Shown here: positions 1-8,974 of the stretch, piece by piece | How the letters are laid out: each line of letters begins with the position of its first letter | Numbering within the stretch: position 1 is the stretch's first letter | Source: Fluviicola sp. | GTDB lineage: Bacteria; Bacteroidota; Bacteroidia; Flavobacteriales_D; Crocinitomicaceae | Direction: 5' to 3' | Length of the DNA stretch: 64,000 bases | Assembly: GCA_002734085.1 (NCBI GenBank) | Contig: NVXV01000019.1 | Coordinates: 1 to 64,000, forward strand | Program-made: the position numbers and the translations under genes | Notes under the pieces: generated by a model | What the model saw: only the letters and a program-made list of their open reading frames with translations | Told to the model about the DNA's origin: nothing | The model's database searches: none

Positions 1-77
1 AATTTTAGTATATTCATCTTGCTTTTTTCTTCAAAACTAGACCGGCAGAACTTATTCTATTTACGTGCTGGTATTTT

Positions 78-344
78 GTGGGGGAATCAGTTTATTTTAT
101 TAGAAAAAATGAAATAGAAGATACATTCAAAATTGCAGAAATACTCGTAAACGACAAAGACGAATACGTACAAAAAGCAGTTGGAAGTTGGATTAGAGAA
201 GCTGGAAAACGGAGCGAAGAAAAATTAAAGAAATTTCTTAATAAATATGCAACTGAAATGCCAAGGATTACACTTCGCTATGCAATTGAGAAATTTGACA
301 AGGAAACGAGAGAATATTATTTAAGTTTAAAGAGTAGAAATTAA
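78..344 (+). pseudogene. C-terminal fragment of an AlkD-like DNA alkylation repair protein
   Basis: The 88 residues resemble the last third of HEAT-repeat DNA glycosylases of the AlkD family (usually about 230 aa), with the typical 'DTFKIAEILVNDKDEYVQKA' helix pair, 'REAGKR' and 'LRYAIEKF'. The N-terminal two thirds, which carry most of the DNA-binding surface, are missing. The frame is open upstream only to a TAG at positions 6-8, and the translated upstream residues do not look like AlkD. The listed start is a GTG with no convincing start context. I read it as a truncated, non-functional remnant; loss by deletion or recombination at this border is inferred. Confidence 0.7.
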
Positions 345-361
345 TAATACAAAAAGACGCA

Positions 362-952
362 ATGAATCAGAAAGTAGATTGGTTCTTCGACAAAGACAGT
401 AATTGGCAGAAGGAATATAGAAAACTTCGAGCAATCGTTTTAAGTTGTGGACTTATCGAAGAATTAAAATGGGGAGTTCCTTGTTATACATTTCAGAAAA
501 ATAATATTGTTTTAATCCACGGATTTAAAGGATATTGTGCACTTCTATTTCACAAAGGTGTATTGCTTAAAGACACCAATAATATTTTAATTCAACAAAC
601 CGAAAATGTTCAATCTGCTCGTCAAATTCGATTCATAAATTTTCAAGAAATAATTGATTTAGAACAAATTATAAAAACCTATATTTTTGAGGCTATTGAG
701 GTAGAAAAGGCAGGGTTAGAAGTAAAAATGAAGAAGACTTCCGAATTTAAAATGCCTGATGAATTTAAAAACGCATTGGAAAATAATTCCGATTTAAAAT
801 CTGCATTTTATGCTTTAACACCTGGACGACAAAGAGGTTATCTTCTGCATTTTTCACAAGCAAAACAATCCAAAACTCGGGAGTCGAGAATTGAAAAGTG
901 TACAGATAAAATCCTCAACGGAATTGGCTTGAACGATAAGTATAGTAAGTGA
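362..952 (+). CDS. YdeI/OmdA-family protein with N-terminal DUF1801 domain
   Basis: A 196-aa cytoplasmic protein with no signal peptide. Residues ~10-115 match the DUF1801 fold ('LKWGVPCYTF', 'KGYCALLFHKGVLLKD'), and the C-terminal part matches the YdeI/OmdA region ('FYALTPGRQRGYLLHF', 'KQSKTRESRIEKC'). This family has been called bacteriocin-protection or OmpD-associated; its biochemical role is not settled. It begins 17 bp after the alkD remnant and belongs to a run of small same-strand genes. Length and motifs look complete. The family call is secure; the function is not. Confidence 0.85.
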   Translation: MNQKVDWFFDKDSNWQKEYRKLRAIVLSCGLIEELKWGVPCYTFQKNNIVLIHGFKGYCALLFHKGVLLKDTNNILIQQTENVQSARQIRFINFQEIIDLEQIIKTYIFEAIEVEKAGLEVKMKKTSEFKMPDEFKNALENNSDLKSAFYALTPGRQRGYLLHFSQAKQSKTRESRIEKCTDKILNGIGLNDKYSK

Positions 953-1009
953 GAGCGAAAAAAAACGTTACACAACAATGTATACAAAACCGTTAAACGA
1001 AATATAAAA

Positions 1010-1297
1010 ATGGCAGACATGTACTATATTCTTTTTTACAAAACGATTGACAATTATATTGAAAAACGAGTTCCTTATCGTGGCGAACATTTGAAACATG
1101 CGAAAATGGCGGAAGAAAAAGGAACTTTAATTATGGCGGGAGCACTCGCAGAACCACCAGACGGAGCAGTTCTCGTTTTCAAAGGAGATAGCATTGAAAT
1201 AGCAAAAGATTTTGCAAAAAATGACCCTTACGTAAAAAACGGACTAATTACTGAATGGTATGTTCGCCCTTGGACAGTAGTTATTGGAAATAATTGA
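1010..1297 (+). CDS. YCII-domain protein (YciI-like)
   Basis: A 95-aa single-domain protein. It has the ferredoxin-like YCII pattern: an N-terminal strand 'MYYILFYKTIDNY', a His in 'RGEHLKHA', a central 'GTLIMAGALAEPPDGA', and 'FAKNDPYVKNGLITEWYVRPW' near the end. The conserved His/Asp pair seen in YciI proteins is present (H near residue 27, D in 'NDPYV'). YciI proteins are small, possibly catalytic, and of undefined function. It is 57 bp downstream of the YdeI-like gene and 11 bp before the thioesterase gene, so co-transcription is likely. Confidence 0.88.
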   Translation: MADMYYILFYKTIDNYIEKRVPYRGEHLKHAKMAEEKGTLIMAGALAEPPDGAVLVFKGDSIEIAKDFAKNDPYVKNGLITEWYVRPWTVVIGNN

Positions 1298-1308
1298 AAG
1301 AATAAATT

Positions 1309-1734
1309 ATGACAGAAACTGAATTTCCCGTAACGTTGCCATTGAGAATAGACTGGAGTGAATTAGATTACTTCGGACATGTAAACAATGTTTCATTCTT
1401 TAAATATGTACAAGCTTCTAGAGTTAATTATTGGGATCATATTGGCCTGACAAAATCTCACAGAGAAACGAATATTGGACCAATGCTAGTATCTTCAAAG
1501 TGCGATTTCAAAAAGCCATTGTTCTACCCTGGGCAGGTAAAAATACTTGCTCGTGTAGAATTTATTAAGAATACTAGCTTTAGTATTTTTCATAGGCTAT
1601 TAAATGACAAAAAAGAAATTGCTGCAGAAGCGCAAGATATTATGGTTATGTACGACTTTAATCAAAACAATAAAATTCAGTTTCCGACAGACTTAAAAGA
1701 AAAGATAGAGCATTTGGAAAAAAGAATATTTTAA
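1309..1734 (+). CDS. Acyl-CoA thioesterase, hotdog (4HBT) family
   Basis: A 141-aa hotdog-fold thioesterase of the 4-hydroxybenzoyl-CoA thioesterase/YbgC type. The motif 'DWSELDYFGHVNNVSFFKY' holds the catalytic Asp and the conserved 'GHVNN' at residues ~15-30, followed by the usual central helix and β-sheet. It probably hydrolyses a short or medium acyl-CoA; the substrate cannot be told. It starts 11 bp after the YCII gene and ends the small-enzyme run. The ATG start fits the family N-terminus. Confidence 0.88.
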   Translation: MTETEFPVTLPLRIDWSELDYFGHVNNVSFFKYVQASRVNYWDHIGLTKSHRETNIGPMLVSSKCDFKKPLFYPGQVKILARVEFIKNTSFSIFHRLLNDKKEIAAEAQDIMVMYDFNQNNKIQFPTDLKEKIEHLEKRIF

Positions 1735-2117
1735 AACGAATATAAAGCGTATTCGCCCAACAAAGGCTAAAAAAACATACGGGCTGAAAGGATAAGATGA
1801 AATTTAGTGTACAATAGCTGTTATTGTCCGTAAGAAAGAGATAATAATATCTATTTACTTACTGAGGGTAATCTTGCGGGCATAACTTGTTTTTTAATGC
1901 TAAACGATATAAAATTGCACTTTCAACTAATAATTTAAAGTGTTTGTTTTATTTCTGATGAATTTTACAACTGCCCAAAATAGCAGACTTTTTCCAGTTA
2001 AGATGAATAAATAATTCTTTGTTATAGTTTGATTATATTTGATAATAATAAATATCAGCTATAAACTATGACACAAAACTATCTCGTACTTCTATTCCTA
2101 ACTATACATATATAAAG
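1735..2117. other. Intergenic stretch, AT-rich, with one candidate promoter
   Basis: No supported gene in 383 bp. A -7 box of the Bacteroidota type (TATATTTG, 2034-2041) lies 77 bp before the DUF2071 gene, but no TTTG sits at the usual 19-bp distance upstream, so it is only a candidate. The first part contains words such as 'cgcccaacaaaggc' that recall recombination-site remnants, but I found no paired sites. Confidence 0.4.
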
Positions 2118-2864
2118 ATGAAATTCGGAGAAATATTAAAAAAGACTGAACACCGCCCCTGGAAAATACCAAGTGGAAGTGGTAAGTTTTATCAAGAATG
2201 GAATAACGCTATATTTTTGCATTGGCAAGTAGATTTACCTACATTAAAAAAGTTTGTTCCGGAAGAATTAGAAATAGATTTGTTTGAAGGCAAGCCATGG
2301 GTGTCATTAGTTGCTTTTACTGTGGAGAAAATTAGACCAAAAAATCTACCTTCCTTTTCGCCAATTTCAAATTTTGATGAAGTTAATATTCGTACATATA
2401 TAAAATCAGGGGAAAAGTCTGGGGTTTATTTTCTTAGTATTGAAGGAGGTAAACGATTATCTTGCAAGGTAGCCAAGGGAATTTCTGAACTTCCATACCG
2501 CTTTTCCTCTATTAAACGATCAAAAAAAGCATTTGAAAGTTCAAACGTCGAATTTAGAGATCAACTAAAAATTCAGTATCAGCTTGGAAAACCAAATAAC
2601 AATAAAGACGAATTGGATAAATGGCTCACGGAGAGATACGCGCTTTTTCAAGACACCCCCAACAGCATCAACGAATTTGAAGTGCATCATTTAGAATGGA
2701 ATATCAATGAGATCCAAATAGAAGACTTAACAGTCAATTATCCAAGGTTTAGTAAGTTAATTAAAAACAAACCGAATAAAGCACATTATTCAAAAGGGGT
2801 AAAAGTCATTGCTTGGGGTAAAATAAAAAAGAAGAGAGTTATAGCTTATCGAAGAAAGATTTAA
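2118..2864 (+). CDS. DUF2071 (YqjF-like) protein
   Basis: A 248-aa protein of the YqjF/DUF2071 family, related to the acetoacetate decarboxylase fold. Characteristic parts are 'FLHWQVDLPTLKKFVPEELE' near residue 35, 'GKPWVSLVAFTVEKIRP', 'NFDEVNIRTYIKSGEKSGVY' and 'YRFSSIKR'. The C-terminal half includes 'LTERYALFQDTPNSINEFEV', common in this family. No signal peptide is present, so it is cytoplasmic. Function is unknown; binding of a small acid is inferred only from the fold. It is preceded by a 380-bp gap and appears monocistronic. Confidence 0.85.
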   Translation: MKFGEILKKTEHRPWKIPSGSGKFYQEWNNAIFLHWQVDLPTLKKFVPEELEIDLFEGKPWVSLVAFTVEKIRPKNLPSFSPISNFDEVNIRTYIKSGEKSGVYFLSIEGGKRLSCKVAKGISELPYRFSSIKRSKKAFESSNVEFRDQLKIQYQLGKPNNNKDELDKWLTERYALFQDTPNSINEFEVHHLEWNINEIQIEDLTVNYPRFSKLIKNKPNKAHYSKGVKVIAWGKIKKKRVIAYRRKI

Positions 2865-2895
2865 AATCTAAACACCTCTATTTCAAAATATTATT

Positions 2896-2903
2896 TACTT
2901 TTG
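2896..2903 (+). promoter_or_regulatory. -7 promoter element (TACTTTTG) for the 2956-6155 gene run
   Basis: An exact match to the Bacteroidota -7 consensus TAnnTTTG, 52 bp before the start of the 2956 gene. No clear -33 TTTG is seen, so strength is uncertain. Confidence 0.4.
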
Positions 2904-2955
2904 CCGACAATAAGTATCTACTACTATAGATTGACCTAAAAAAGATTAAAGATTC

Positions 2956-3357
2956 ATGAAGTATTTGATAGTTATACCCCTAATGCTTACGATTGCATCG
3001 TTTACAGGACTCGGGCAAAAAGAAAGTCCCATACCAACAATGATTTTTAGCTACGAAAAAATAACGGAATTCAAATTTGATAAAGATGTTCAAGATTTTG
3101 TAGCTATAGATTCAATCGTATTTTCTGATTCAATTATGATTAGTGAAAGCGAAGTTTTTGTTAAAGGCTATTCAAATAAACCAGACAAATCACTAATGGT
3201 TATAAATGTTGGAAAGAAAAGGGGTTCAAGTAAAAAGAGGTACACCTGTCAAAATGGTGAAGAATTATACGCTGTAGTTGTTTCGCCAGATAAAAAATAC
3301 ATTTCCATAATTGGAGTTCATAATAAGTATATTTACGAAATAAAAGCAAGTAATTAG
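2956..3357 (+). CDS. Exported protein of unknown function
   Basis: 133 aa with a clear N-terminal signal peptide ('KYLIVIPLMLTIASFTGLGQ', cleavage likely after GLG or nearby). The mature part is β-rich and includes 'VVVSPDKKYISIIGVHNK', which resembles one blade of a WD40/TolB-like propeller but is too short to be a full propeller. I do not recognise a family. It is followed after 17 bp by a lipoprotein gene, suggesting co-transcription. Confidence 0.7.
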   Translation: MKYLIVIPLMLTIASFTGLGQKESPIPTMIFSYEKITEFKFDKDVQDFVAIDSIVFSDSIMISESEVFVKGYSNKPDKSLMVINVGKKRGSSKKRYTCQNGEELYAVVVSPDKKYISIIGVHNKYIYEIKASN

Positions 3358-3374
3358 AAGAACAATTAAAAGAA

Positions 3375-3809
3375 ATGAATTCTATAAAGCAAAATTATTT
3401 CATTATTCTAATCTCTATTATCACACTTACTATCCTCTTATCCTCTTGTGGATTTAATACACAAAGATCTTCGAAGGCAAAGGGTAAACAATGGGTTTAT
3501 ATAGAGTTAACCACCGTAACAACATCTGACACAACAAACTATTACTATTATGGACAGGTAAAGAAATCTTTAATTCGAGATATTGATTCTAATGCTGGAT
3601 TAACGGGTTTATTTACGTTGTCTAATATTAGATATTGGAATGATAATGATTTATTAGAAGTCTACGAGGATGAAGACTTAGAAGGAAGTCTTGTATTCAG
3701 TATACAAGACATTAAAGAAATTGTATTATACAAAGTTGATCCAGTATATTCGTTTGAAATAGATGAATTACATGCAACATGCAAAGCTATAAGAGCCAAA
3801 AAGAAGTAA
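3375..3809 (+). CDS. Lipoprotein of unknown function
   Basis: 144 aa. The N-terminus is a hydrophobic helix ending in the lipobox 'LLSSCGF', so it should be lipidated on the Cys and held in the envelope. The mature domain is short and acidic ('EVYEDEDLEGSLVFSIQDIK') with a tract of Tyr residues ('TNYYYYGQVKK'). No known domain was recognised. It lies 17 bp after one exported gene and 45 bp before the CAP-domain gene. Confidence 0.72.
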   Translation: MNSIKQNYFIILISIITLTILLSSCGFNTQRSSKAKGKQWVYIELTTVTTSDTTNYYYYGQVKKSLIRDIDSNAGLTGLFTLSNIRYWNDNDLLEVYEDEDLEGSLVFSIQDIKEIVLYKVDPVYSFEIDELHATCKAIRAKKK

Positions 3810-3854
3810 CTCATCACATATGCGATTCAAAACCAACACGTTAAAATCATTAAC

Positions 3855-6155
3855 ATGGCGAATAAAAATGTATTCTTTCTACTGCTTTTCCTACCAGTAA
3901 TTGGCTTATCTCAACTTTCGGAGAAGGATAAAGAATTTATTCGTCAGGAACTATCTGAAAAAATTAATGGTCTTCGAGTTAGTTTAGGCGTAAAACCACT
4001 GAAATTGAACGACACGCTTCAAAAAGCGGCAGCATTTCATAGCGAGTACATGGCGAAATATGATGTACTTAGTCATGATGAAACAAGGTCAAAGTATAGA
4101 ACACCTAAGAAACGTGTAAGCGAATTTGAAGGTGATATTTTTGATATTGTGGGCGAAAACATTCTCTACTCTACTCCACAATCTTTCCCGCTAAAAAAGA
4201 AAGAACTCGTTGCTCTGGCTAATGAAATGTTTACGAGTTGGAAAAATTCACCACCTCATTATGCCAACATGATCGACCCAGAATACGTATTTGCTGACTT
4301 AGGTTTTAAGACAGAAATAAAGAAAGATATCGTCTATGCTACTCAGGTTTTTGGAAGAAAAGGACATGTATTTGAAAATCAAATTTCAGACAATGCTTAT
4401 GGATTGGTTCAGGCTCCAAAAGATTGTGAAAAAGAATACAGTACTTTCTCTAACCTTATCATGAGTATGGGGAATAATCTAGAAATTAAAGGAAATGAAG
4501 TAATCTTGTATTATCATAATATCGACTATTTCAAAAAAATGTTTTCAAACCCTACCGATGGAGTTGCGATAGACTTGATTTCAAAAAATCAAATGGCGTG
4601 TGGTAAACCAAATGAACTAGATGTTAGTCCTGTCTATGATGGTATTTTATTAAAACCCATTTACTCACAAGAAATGCTCGCAAACAATACAGCTAAAAGT
4701 GATTACCGCGTAATTACAAAAGTGGGCGAAATTCCGGCTGAATATCTAGATAAAGACTATACTCCATCCATTGTTCTTATAAAAAATGGAAAGGCTTGCA
4801 AGTACCTCTACCCTTCCCAAACCCTCAGTAAAGCGTATGATTTGAGGCCCATTGAGCCTATAACCAAAGACGAACTCTCGGTTGAACTACTCAGAGAAGG
4901 TATTGTACAGTCACAAATTGTGAATTACGATTTTAAAACGAACGTTACCAGAGCGGTTACAAATCCAACTATCTATAATTATTCTGAACCTATTCATTCT
5001 ATTCGAATCCTCTCCTATAGTTCAGTTGAAGGTGATTCGATTAATAATGATAGACTTCACAAAGCAAGGGCGGATTATATTCAAAATCAGCTAACGCGTA
5101 AACTAAGTGTTCCTAATGAGAAAATTGAAATTGATGCTCGAGAAAACTGGAGTATGATGGATTTTCAGCTGAATTACTTCGAACGAGAGGAACTCACCTC
5201 TATTCCCCATGATTCGCTTAAATCAATTCTTGCAACCGATGATAAATCTCTTCCGTGGGACTCTTTACTCTTTAGTCAGCGAAGAGCAACAGCAATAATT
5301 AATTATGAAGGACAATTTAACGATAGTCTTTCTTTAGAATCATTGGGTGCATTTAATCTAAGAACAGCTGTTGCATACAACGATCCTGACCTTGCCAACA
5401 AAGCACTTTATAATATGTACAATTCAAAAAACTACAATCCATACATATTATTCGAACCACAAATTCGAGAATTCATCGAGTCCAACCCAAAGACAATTTG
5501 TAATTATTCAGCGCTGTTGTCATCCAACTACTCAATAGATCCCTATGCCGTTTCTAGCTTTATTCACAATTGTTTAGTCAGCGTAAAGAAACTTGATTTA
5601 GACACTCGTACAAACTTACTTCACCTCTACACGCTCGTTGGAAAATATCTTTTGGATAACTGGGACGTACCTTCTGAAAGACTTTCAAATGTCATTCATC
5701 CATTAAAAATTAAAAAATTTAGTTCAACTGAAATCAAGAATGAACTTATTTTGAATCTGCACTTAACATTCATCGATTATTTCGGGCAGGTAAATGATGG
5801 ACCAAATATCTCCAAGTCCTTTTATTTCATTGCCGACTACTTTAAAACACGCTCTTTAGAACCAGAAGACGATGTAGATCTCGCACTCTTTTTCAATAAG
5901 TGGAGCATGTACACAATGGCTATAAAACACCTACTTCCAAGATTTGAAGAGAATAAATTAAATGAAGACGGTGTATTTGTACTTGCAAAAACAATGAATT
6001 TTACGAATTATGGCGACGAAACCGGTGAGTATATTGAAATCCATCAAAAAGCACTTGAAGTCAACCAGAAAAGATGGTGTAGATGGATCAATATTGACTT
6101 TCAAGTAAAGAGAAATCACAAAATTAAAAGGCTTTACTGTGAATCGTGTGAGTGA
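3855..6155 (+). CDS. Secreted CAP-domain protein with OmpA-like segment and helical C-terminus
   Basis: 766 aa with a signal peptide ('FFLLLFLPVIGLSQ'). Residues ~30-170 form a CAP (SCP/PR-1) domain: 'INGLRVSLGVKPLKLNDTLQ', 'AAFHSEYMAKYDVLSHDE', and the conserved 'SPPHYANMIDPEYVFADLGF'. Around residues 380-480, 'IRILSYSSVEGDSINNDRLH' followed by 'KARADYIQNQL' resembles an OmpA-type peptidoglycan-binding segment. The last 250 residues look like helical repeats and end with a Cys-rich tail ('WCRWINIDF', 'RLYCESCE'). CAP domains in bacteria are often secreted and of unknown activity. Envelope anchoring through the OmpA-like part is inferred. Confidence 0.75.
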   Translation: MANKNVFFLLLFLPVIGLSQLSEKDKEFIRQELSEKINGLRVSLGVKPLKLNDTLQKAAAFHSEYMAKYDVLSHDETRSKYRTPKKRVSEFEGDIFDIVGENILYSTPQSFPLKKKELVALANEMFTSWKNSPPHYANMIDPEYVFADLGFKTEIKKDIVYATQVFGRKGHVFENQISDNAYGLVQAPKDCEKEYSTFSNLIMSMGNNLEIKGNEVILYYHNIDYFKKMFSNPTDGVAIDLISKNQMACGKPNELDVSPVYDGILLKPIYSQEMLANNTAKSDYRVITKVGEIPAEYLDKDYTPSIVLIKNGKACKYLYPSQTLSKAYDLRPIEPITKDELSVELLREGIVQSQIVNYDFKTNVTRAVTNPTIYNYSEPIHSIRILSYSSVEGDSINNDRLHKARADYIQNQLTRKLSVPNEKIEIDARENWSMMDFQLNYFEREELTSIPHDSLKSILATDDKSLPWDSLLFSQRRATAIINYEGQFNDSLSLESLGAFNLRTAVAYNDPDLANKALYNMYNSKNYNPYILFEPQIREFIESNPKTICNYSALLSSNYSIDPYAVSSFIHNCLVSVKKLDLDTRTNLLHLYTLVGKYLLDNWDVPSERLSNVIHPLKIKKFSSTEIKNELILNLHLTFIDYFGQVNDGPNISKSFYFIADYFKTRSLEPEDDVDLALFFNKWSMYTMAIKHLLPRFEENKLNEDGVFVLAKTMNFTNYGDETGEYIEIHQKALEVNQKRWCRWINIDFQVKRNHKIKRLYCESCE

Positions 6156-6337
6156 AGGTGTTAAGTTGCTTACAACGAGCTTTGAATTACAAACGCAAAG
6201 AATCAATTCAAAGATGAAAAACATCCATTATCAAATGTTTCATCGTTTTTGATAACTAAGAGCATGTAACTGAGGAACATTATTATAGATAACCTTAGAA
6301 GCATAATGAATCGCTATGACGAATCATAAAAAAACAG

Positions 6338-6345
6338 TAACTTTG
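6338..6345 (+). promoter_or_regulatory. -7 promoter element (TAACTTTG)
   Basis: An exact TAnnTTTG match about 104 bp upstream of the preferred ATG at 6449. No matching -33 box was seen. It would give a leader of roughly 95 nt. Confidence 0.35.
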
Positions 6346-6448
6346 AGTGGATATACATCACTAAAAAGTATCATTAGCATGACAACGGGTGTTGGATAAT
6401 GATCAAAAAGGTGTTGTTATAAGCAAGTTATGTTTAATATATCATGAG

Positions 6449-7828
6449 ATGAGAATTACTACAATAATTTTATTACTCGTATCATTTAATTTAAATGCTC
6501 AGGATGAATTGTCCGTTGAGCAAAATTGGAGTAACCCTAAAGAATTACCGTTTCAGATTATGAGCAGTGCGCTGTATTTTACTAAAGTTGATGGTGAGCA
6601 TTATGCGGAGTTTGAAATTCGAGAAAATGATAGTGTTTCATCAACTTTTTATATGAACATTGATGATGGATTAAAGCATGCTAGTTTTCTTAAAATAGAT
6701 AAGAACTTGTCTTTAGTTCCTGTGACAAATCCCGAACTTACGAAAGAACTTTTTTTTAAAACAGATTACCGCACAGAATGGAGTACGAAAATTTTCGAGG
6801 GAAATTATGATCGAATTAAAAATTCAGACGGTACTCTTTCTTTCACTCGTGAAATCATATGTAGTTACAAAGGAAACAACTATAAGACGCAGGTATCATA
6901 TACGAAAAAGCCATTTGAATGGAATTTAATCACATCATCAATTATTTCTAATGAAAAGGGGTTAGATGCGATCTATCTTTGCCCTGTAAATATTGGAGAT
7001 ACATTTGCTAATGTTTTTTTTATTCATTTTTCTTCCGAATTGAAGGATTTTGAAATTATAAAAAAGAACATATTATATAGCGATTTTGGTTTTAACGCCA
7101 ACGAAATTACGCCTATAACAAATTATGGCGACTACGAATTTTTGTTCAAAGACACTCCTGGTTTATTATTCAGGTTTAACTTGAACAATTCTTCTTCATT
7201 AGGTCTTAGTACTGTCCTATTTGACCTTGAGAAAAATGAGATTAATATTAATTCAAAACAATTTGATAATAAAGAAATTAACCTCATACCAGACTTCAAC
7301 GAAGCACAAGCCAAAATAAAGTCAAGCGGAGAGTTTTTGGATTACTTTATTAATCTGTCTCGAACAAAAATGTCTAAAGGCAACAAATCCAATACAGGAT
7401 TTGATGCTGATTCTGGAGAAGATGTATTATATGTCAGATTGAAAGATAAAGAATACAGTGAAGCAAAAGGATTTAAAAATGTCCGTAAAAATTATCATTT
7501 ATTAAAAACGTCTAGATTAAATGAAGATTTTTATTTCATATATGATGAATTTCCTGAAGAAATAAGTTATGATGACAAAATAATCCTCGGTAAGGATAGT
7601 TCTTTTAAATTATGGATTATTCAATTTTCGAAGAATAAAACAATTCTATATGAGATTGGATTTGACTATTCCGAGATTGATAGTTCAATAAATGATAATT
7701 ACATAAGTTTTGATCAAATAGATAACTCCACAATAAACATAGTTTTGTACCTCAGTGGTAGTATGTTCAAACCAACTAATAAGTACTTAATCGGAAAAAT
7801 AAACATAACAGCAAATAAGCGGCACTAA
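6449..7828 (+). CDS. Exported protein of unknown function
   Basis: The track starts at 6389 with TTG, but residue 21 is an ATG that opens a good signal peptide ('MRITTIILLLVSFNLNAQ'), so I place the start at 6449 (459 aa). The mature protein is rich in β-strand-like segments and acidic turns, with no recognised domain. It lies in a cluster of exported proteins of unknown role; the next gene follows after 32 bp. Confidence 0.68.
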   Translation: MRITTIILLLVSFNLNAQDELSVEQNWSNPKELPFQIMSSALYFTKVDGEHYAEFEIRENDSVSSTFYMNIDDGLKHASFLKIDKNLSLVPVTNPELTKELFFKTDYRTEWSTKIFEGNYDRIKNSDGTLSFTREIICSYKGNNYKTQVSYTKKPFEWNLITSSIISNEKGLDAIYLCPVNIGDTFANVFFIHFSSELKDFEIIKKNILYSDFGFNANEITPITNYGDYEFLFKDTPGLLFRFNLNNSSSLGLSTVLFDLEKNEININSKQFDNKEINLIPDFNEAQAKIKSSGEFLDYFINLSRTKMSKGNKSNTGFDADSGEDVLYVRLKDKEYSEAKGFKNVRKNYHLLKTSRLNEDFYFIYDEFPEEISYDDKIILGKDSSFKLWIIQFSKNKTILYEIGFDYSEIDSSINDNYISFDQIDNSTINIVLYLSGSMFKPTNKYLIGKINITANKRH

Positions 7829-7860
7829 CGCGACCGCCTATTTGCAAACCGTTTCAGTTA

Positions 7861-8436
7861 ATGCGAGTATTCTTAATCATATGGATTTTAATCAGCTTAG
7901 TTTTTATTTGGGTTTCATACGAAACTGAGGAATCTAATGACTTTTATGATATTAAGGGGCTTAATTCAGACCTGAAGAGAAAGCTTGATATAGACTTGCT
8001 TGAAATCAAGAAAAATACAGACTCAGTACACGAAGTTTACAAAAACTTTTATGACGACTTTCTAAAAGCACCGTATGAAAGTTTTTCTACTGACTATTTT
8101 GAATTGGCAAACATTCCGTTTGATCTAGTTAACTCTAATGGGTTGAATTTAAGCGAAACTAAGGACTCAGATTCTTTAGCTAAAATTATGATGTTGAGTT
8201 TGGCTGATAATCTCAAAGATGATAATTGTAGCAGAAAATCTACAGACTCACTTTGCATTTATAAACTTGAACTGAAAAGAATTTTACAGGAACGAAATCC
8301 AATGGAGGAGCAAACATCATATATGTACTTTACTTCATTACTAAAGCCTTTAATGGACAGAGATTATTTGTCCGAAGAGGAGTTAAACTATCTGATTCTT
8401 TATAATCATTATTTGGTAACTTTAATAGGGGAATAA
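7861..8436 (+). CDS. Membrane-anchored or exported protein of unknown function
   Basis: 191 aa with an N-terminal hydrophobic helix ('FLIIWILISLVFIWVS') followed directly by acidic residues, fitting a membrane anchor more than a cleaved signal. The rest is helical and strongly charged ('KRKLDIDLLEIKKNTDSVHE'). No family was recognised. It sits between two exported proteins on the same strand. Confidence 0.62.
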   Translation: MRVFLIIWILISLVFIWVSYETEESNDFYDIKGLNSDLKRKLDIDLLEIKKNTDSVHEVYKNFYDDFLKAPYESFSTDYFELANIPFDLVNSNGLNLSETKDSDSLAKIMMLSLADNLKDDNCSRKSTDSLCIYKLELKRILQERNPMEEQTSYMYFTSLLKPLMDRDYLSEEELNYLILYNHYLVTLIGE

Positions 8437-8472
8437 ATGTAACATTCCTATCTAGTAAACTGTTTAACTAAT

Positions 8473-8874
8473 ATGATGAAATGGTTTTTAATGTTACTTC
8501 TTGTTGTATTATATTTCAATTGTACTTGTCAAGAAAAGCTAAATACTTCTAATATCGAACTAGATAGTACAAGTTTTAAAAAAATAAAAGAGCAATTAAA
8601 TGGGTGTTGGAAAACCAAGTACTATCAATTTAAATATCAAAATAATCTTGGTGGTGAATATAAAAGTCGTGTTCATTCATCCGCTCCTATATTTAAATTA
8701 ATCATTAAAGATGGTGAGGTTTTCCTCGAATGGATTGAACTCACAGGAGGAGGGTCTTTTCAAAAAGTAATCTCAATTAATAAGAATAAGTTAATTGTTG
8801 AAAACGAAGATAACCTAAAAGTCATTTATAAGAGAAATAAGAATTGTTCTTCCCAAGTTAGAGGTATTAAATAA
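8473..8874 (+). CDS. Exported single-domain protein; domain also found fused to OmpA in this window
   Basis: 133 aa with a signal peptide ending near 'YFNCTCQEK' (a Cys at this point may serve as a lipobox, but the motif is weak). The mature domain ('LNGCWKTKYYQFKY', 'EYKSRVHSSAPIFKL', 'WIELTGGGSF') has a lipocalin-like feel. It aligns by eye with the C-terminal ~90 residues of the OmpA protein at 11956-12747: both share GxW, GExKS, APxFKL, W(I/L)(E/D)LTGG and a terminal hydrophobic strand. Function unknown. Confidence 0.68.
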   Translation: MMKWFLMLLLVVLYFNCTCQEKLNTSNIELDSTSFKKIKEQLNGCWKTKYYQFKYQNNLGGEYKSRVHSSAPIFKLIIKDGEVFLEWIELTGGGSFQKVISINKNKLIVENEDNLKVIYKRNKNCSSQVRGIK

Positions 8875-8974
8875 TCCAGACAAATAAAAACAATAAGAAA
8901 ATAGACGGTTGGGGATTGAAGAAGACAAAGAAAATTCTTAACGAATACAATCTAACTATAGACTAAATCTGTCA

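Noticed and set aside
965-1005. 'acgttacacaacaatgt...cgttaaacg' looks a little like an integron attC-type site among small gene cassettes.
   Set aside because: No matching second site, no integrase gene and no repeated copies; the words are short and AT-rich.
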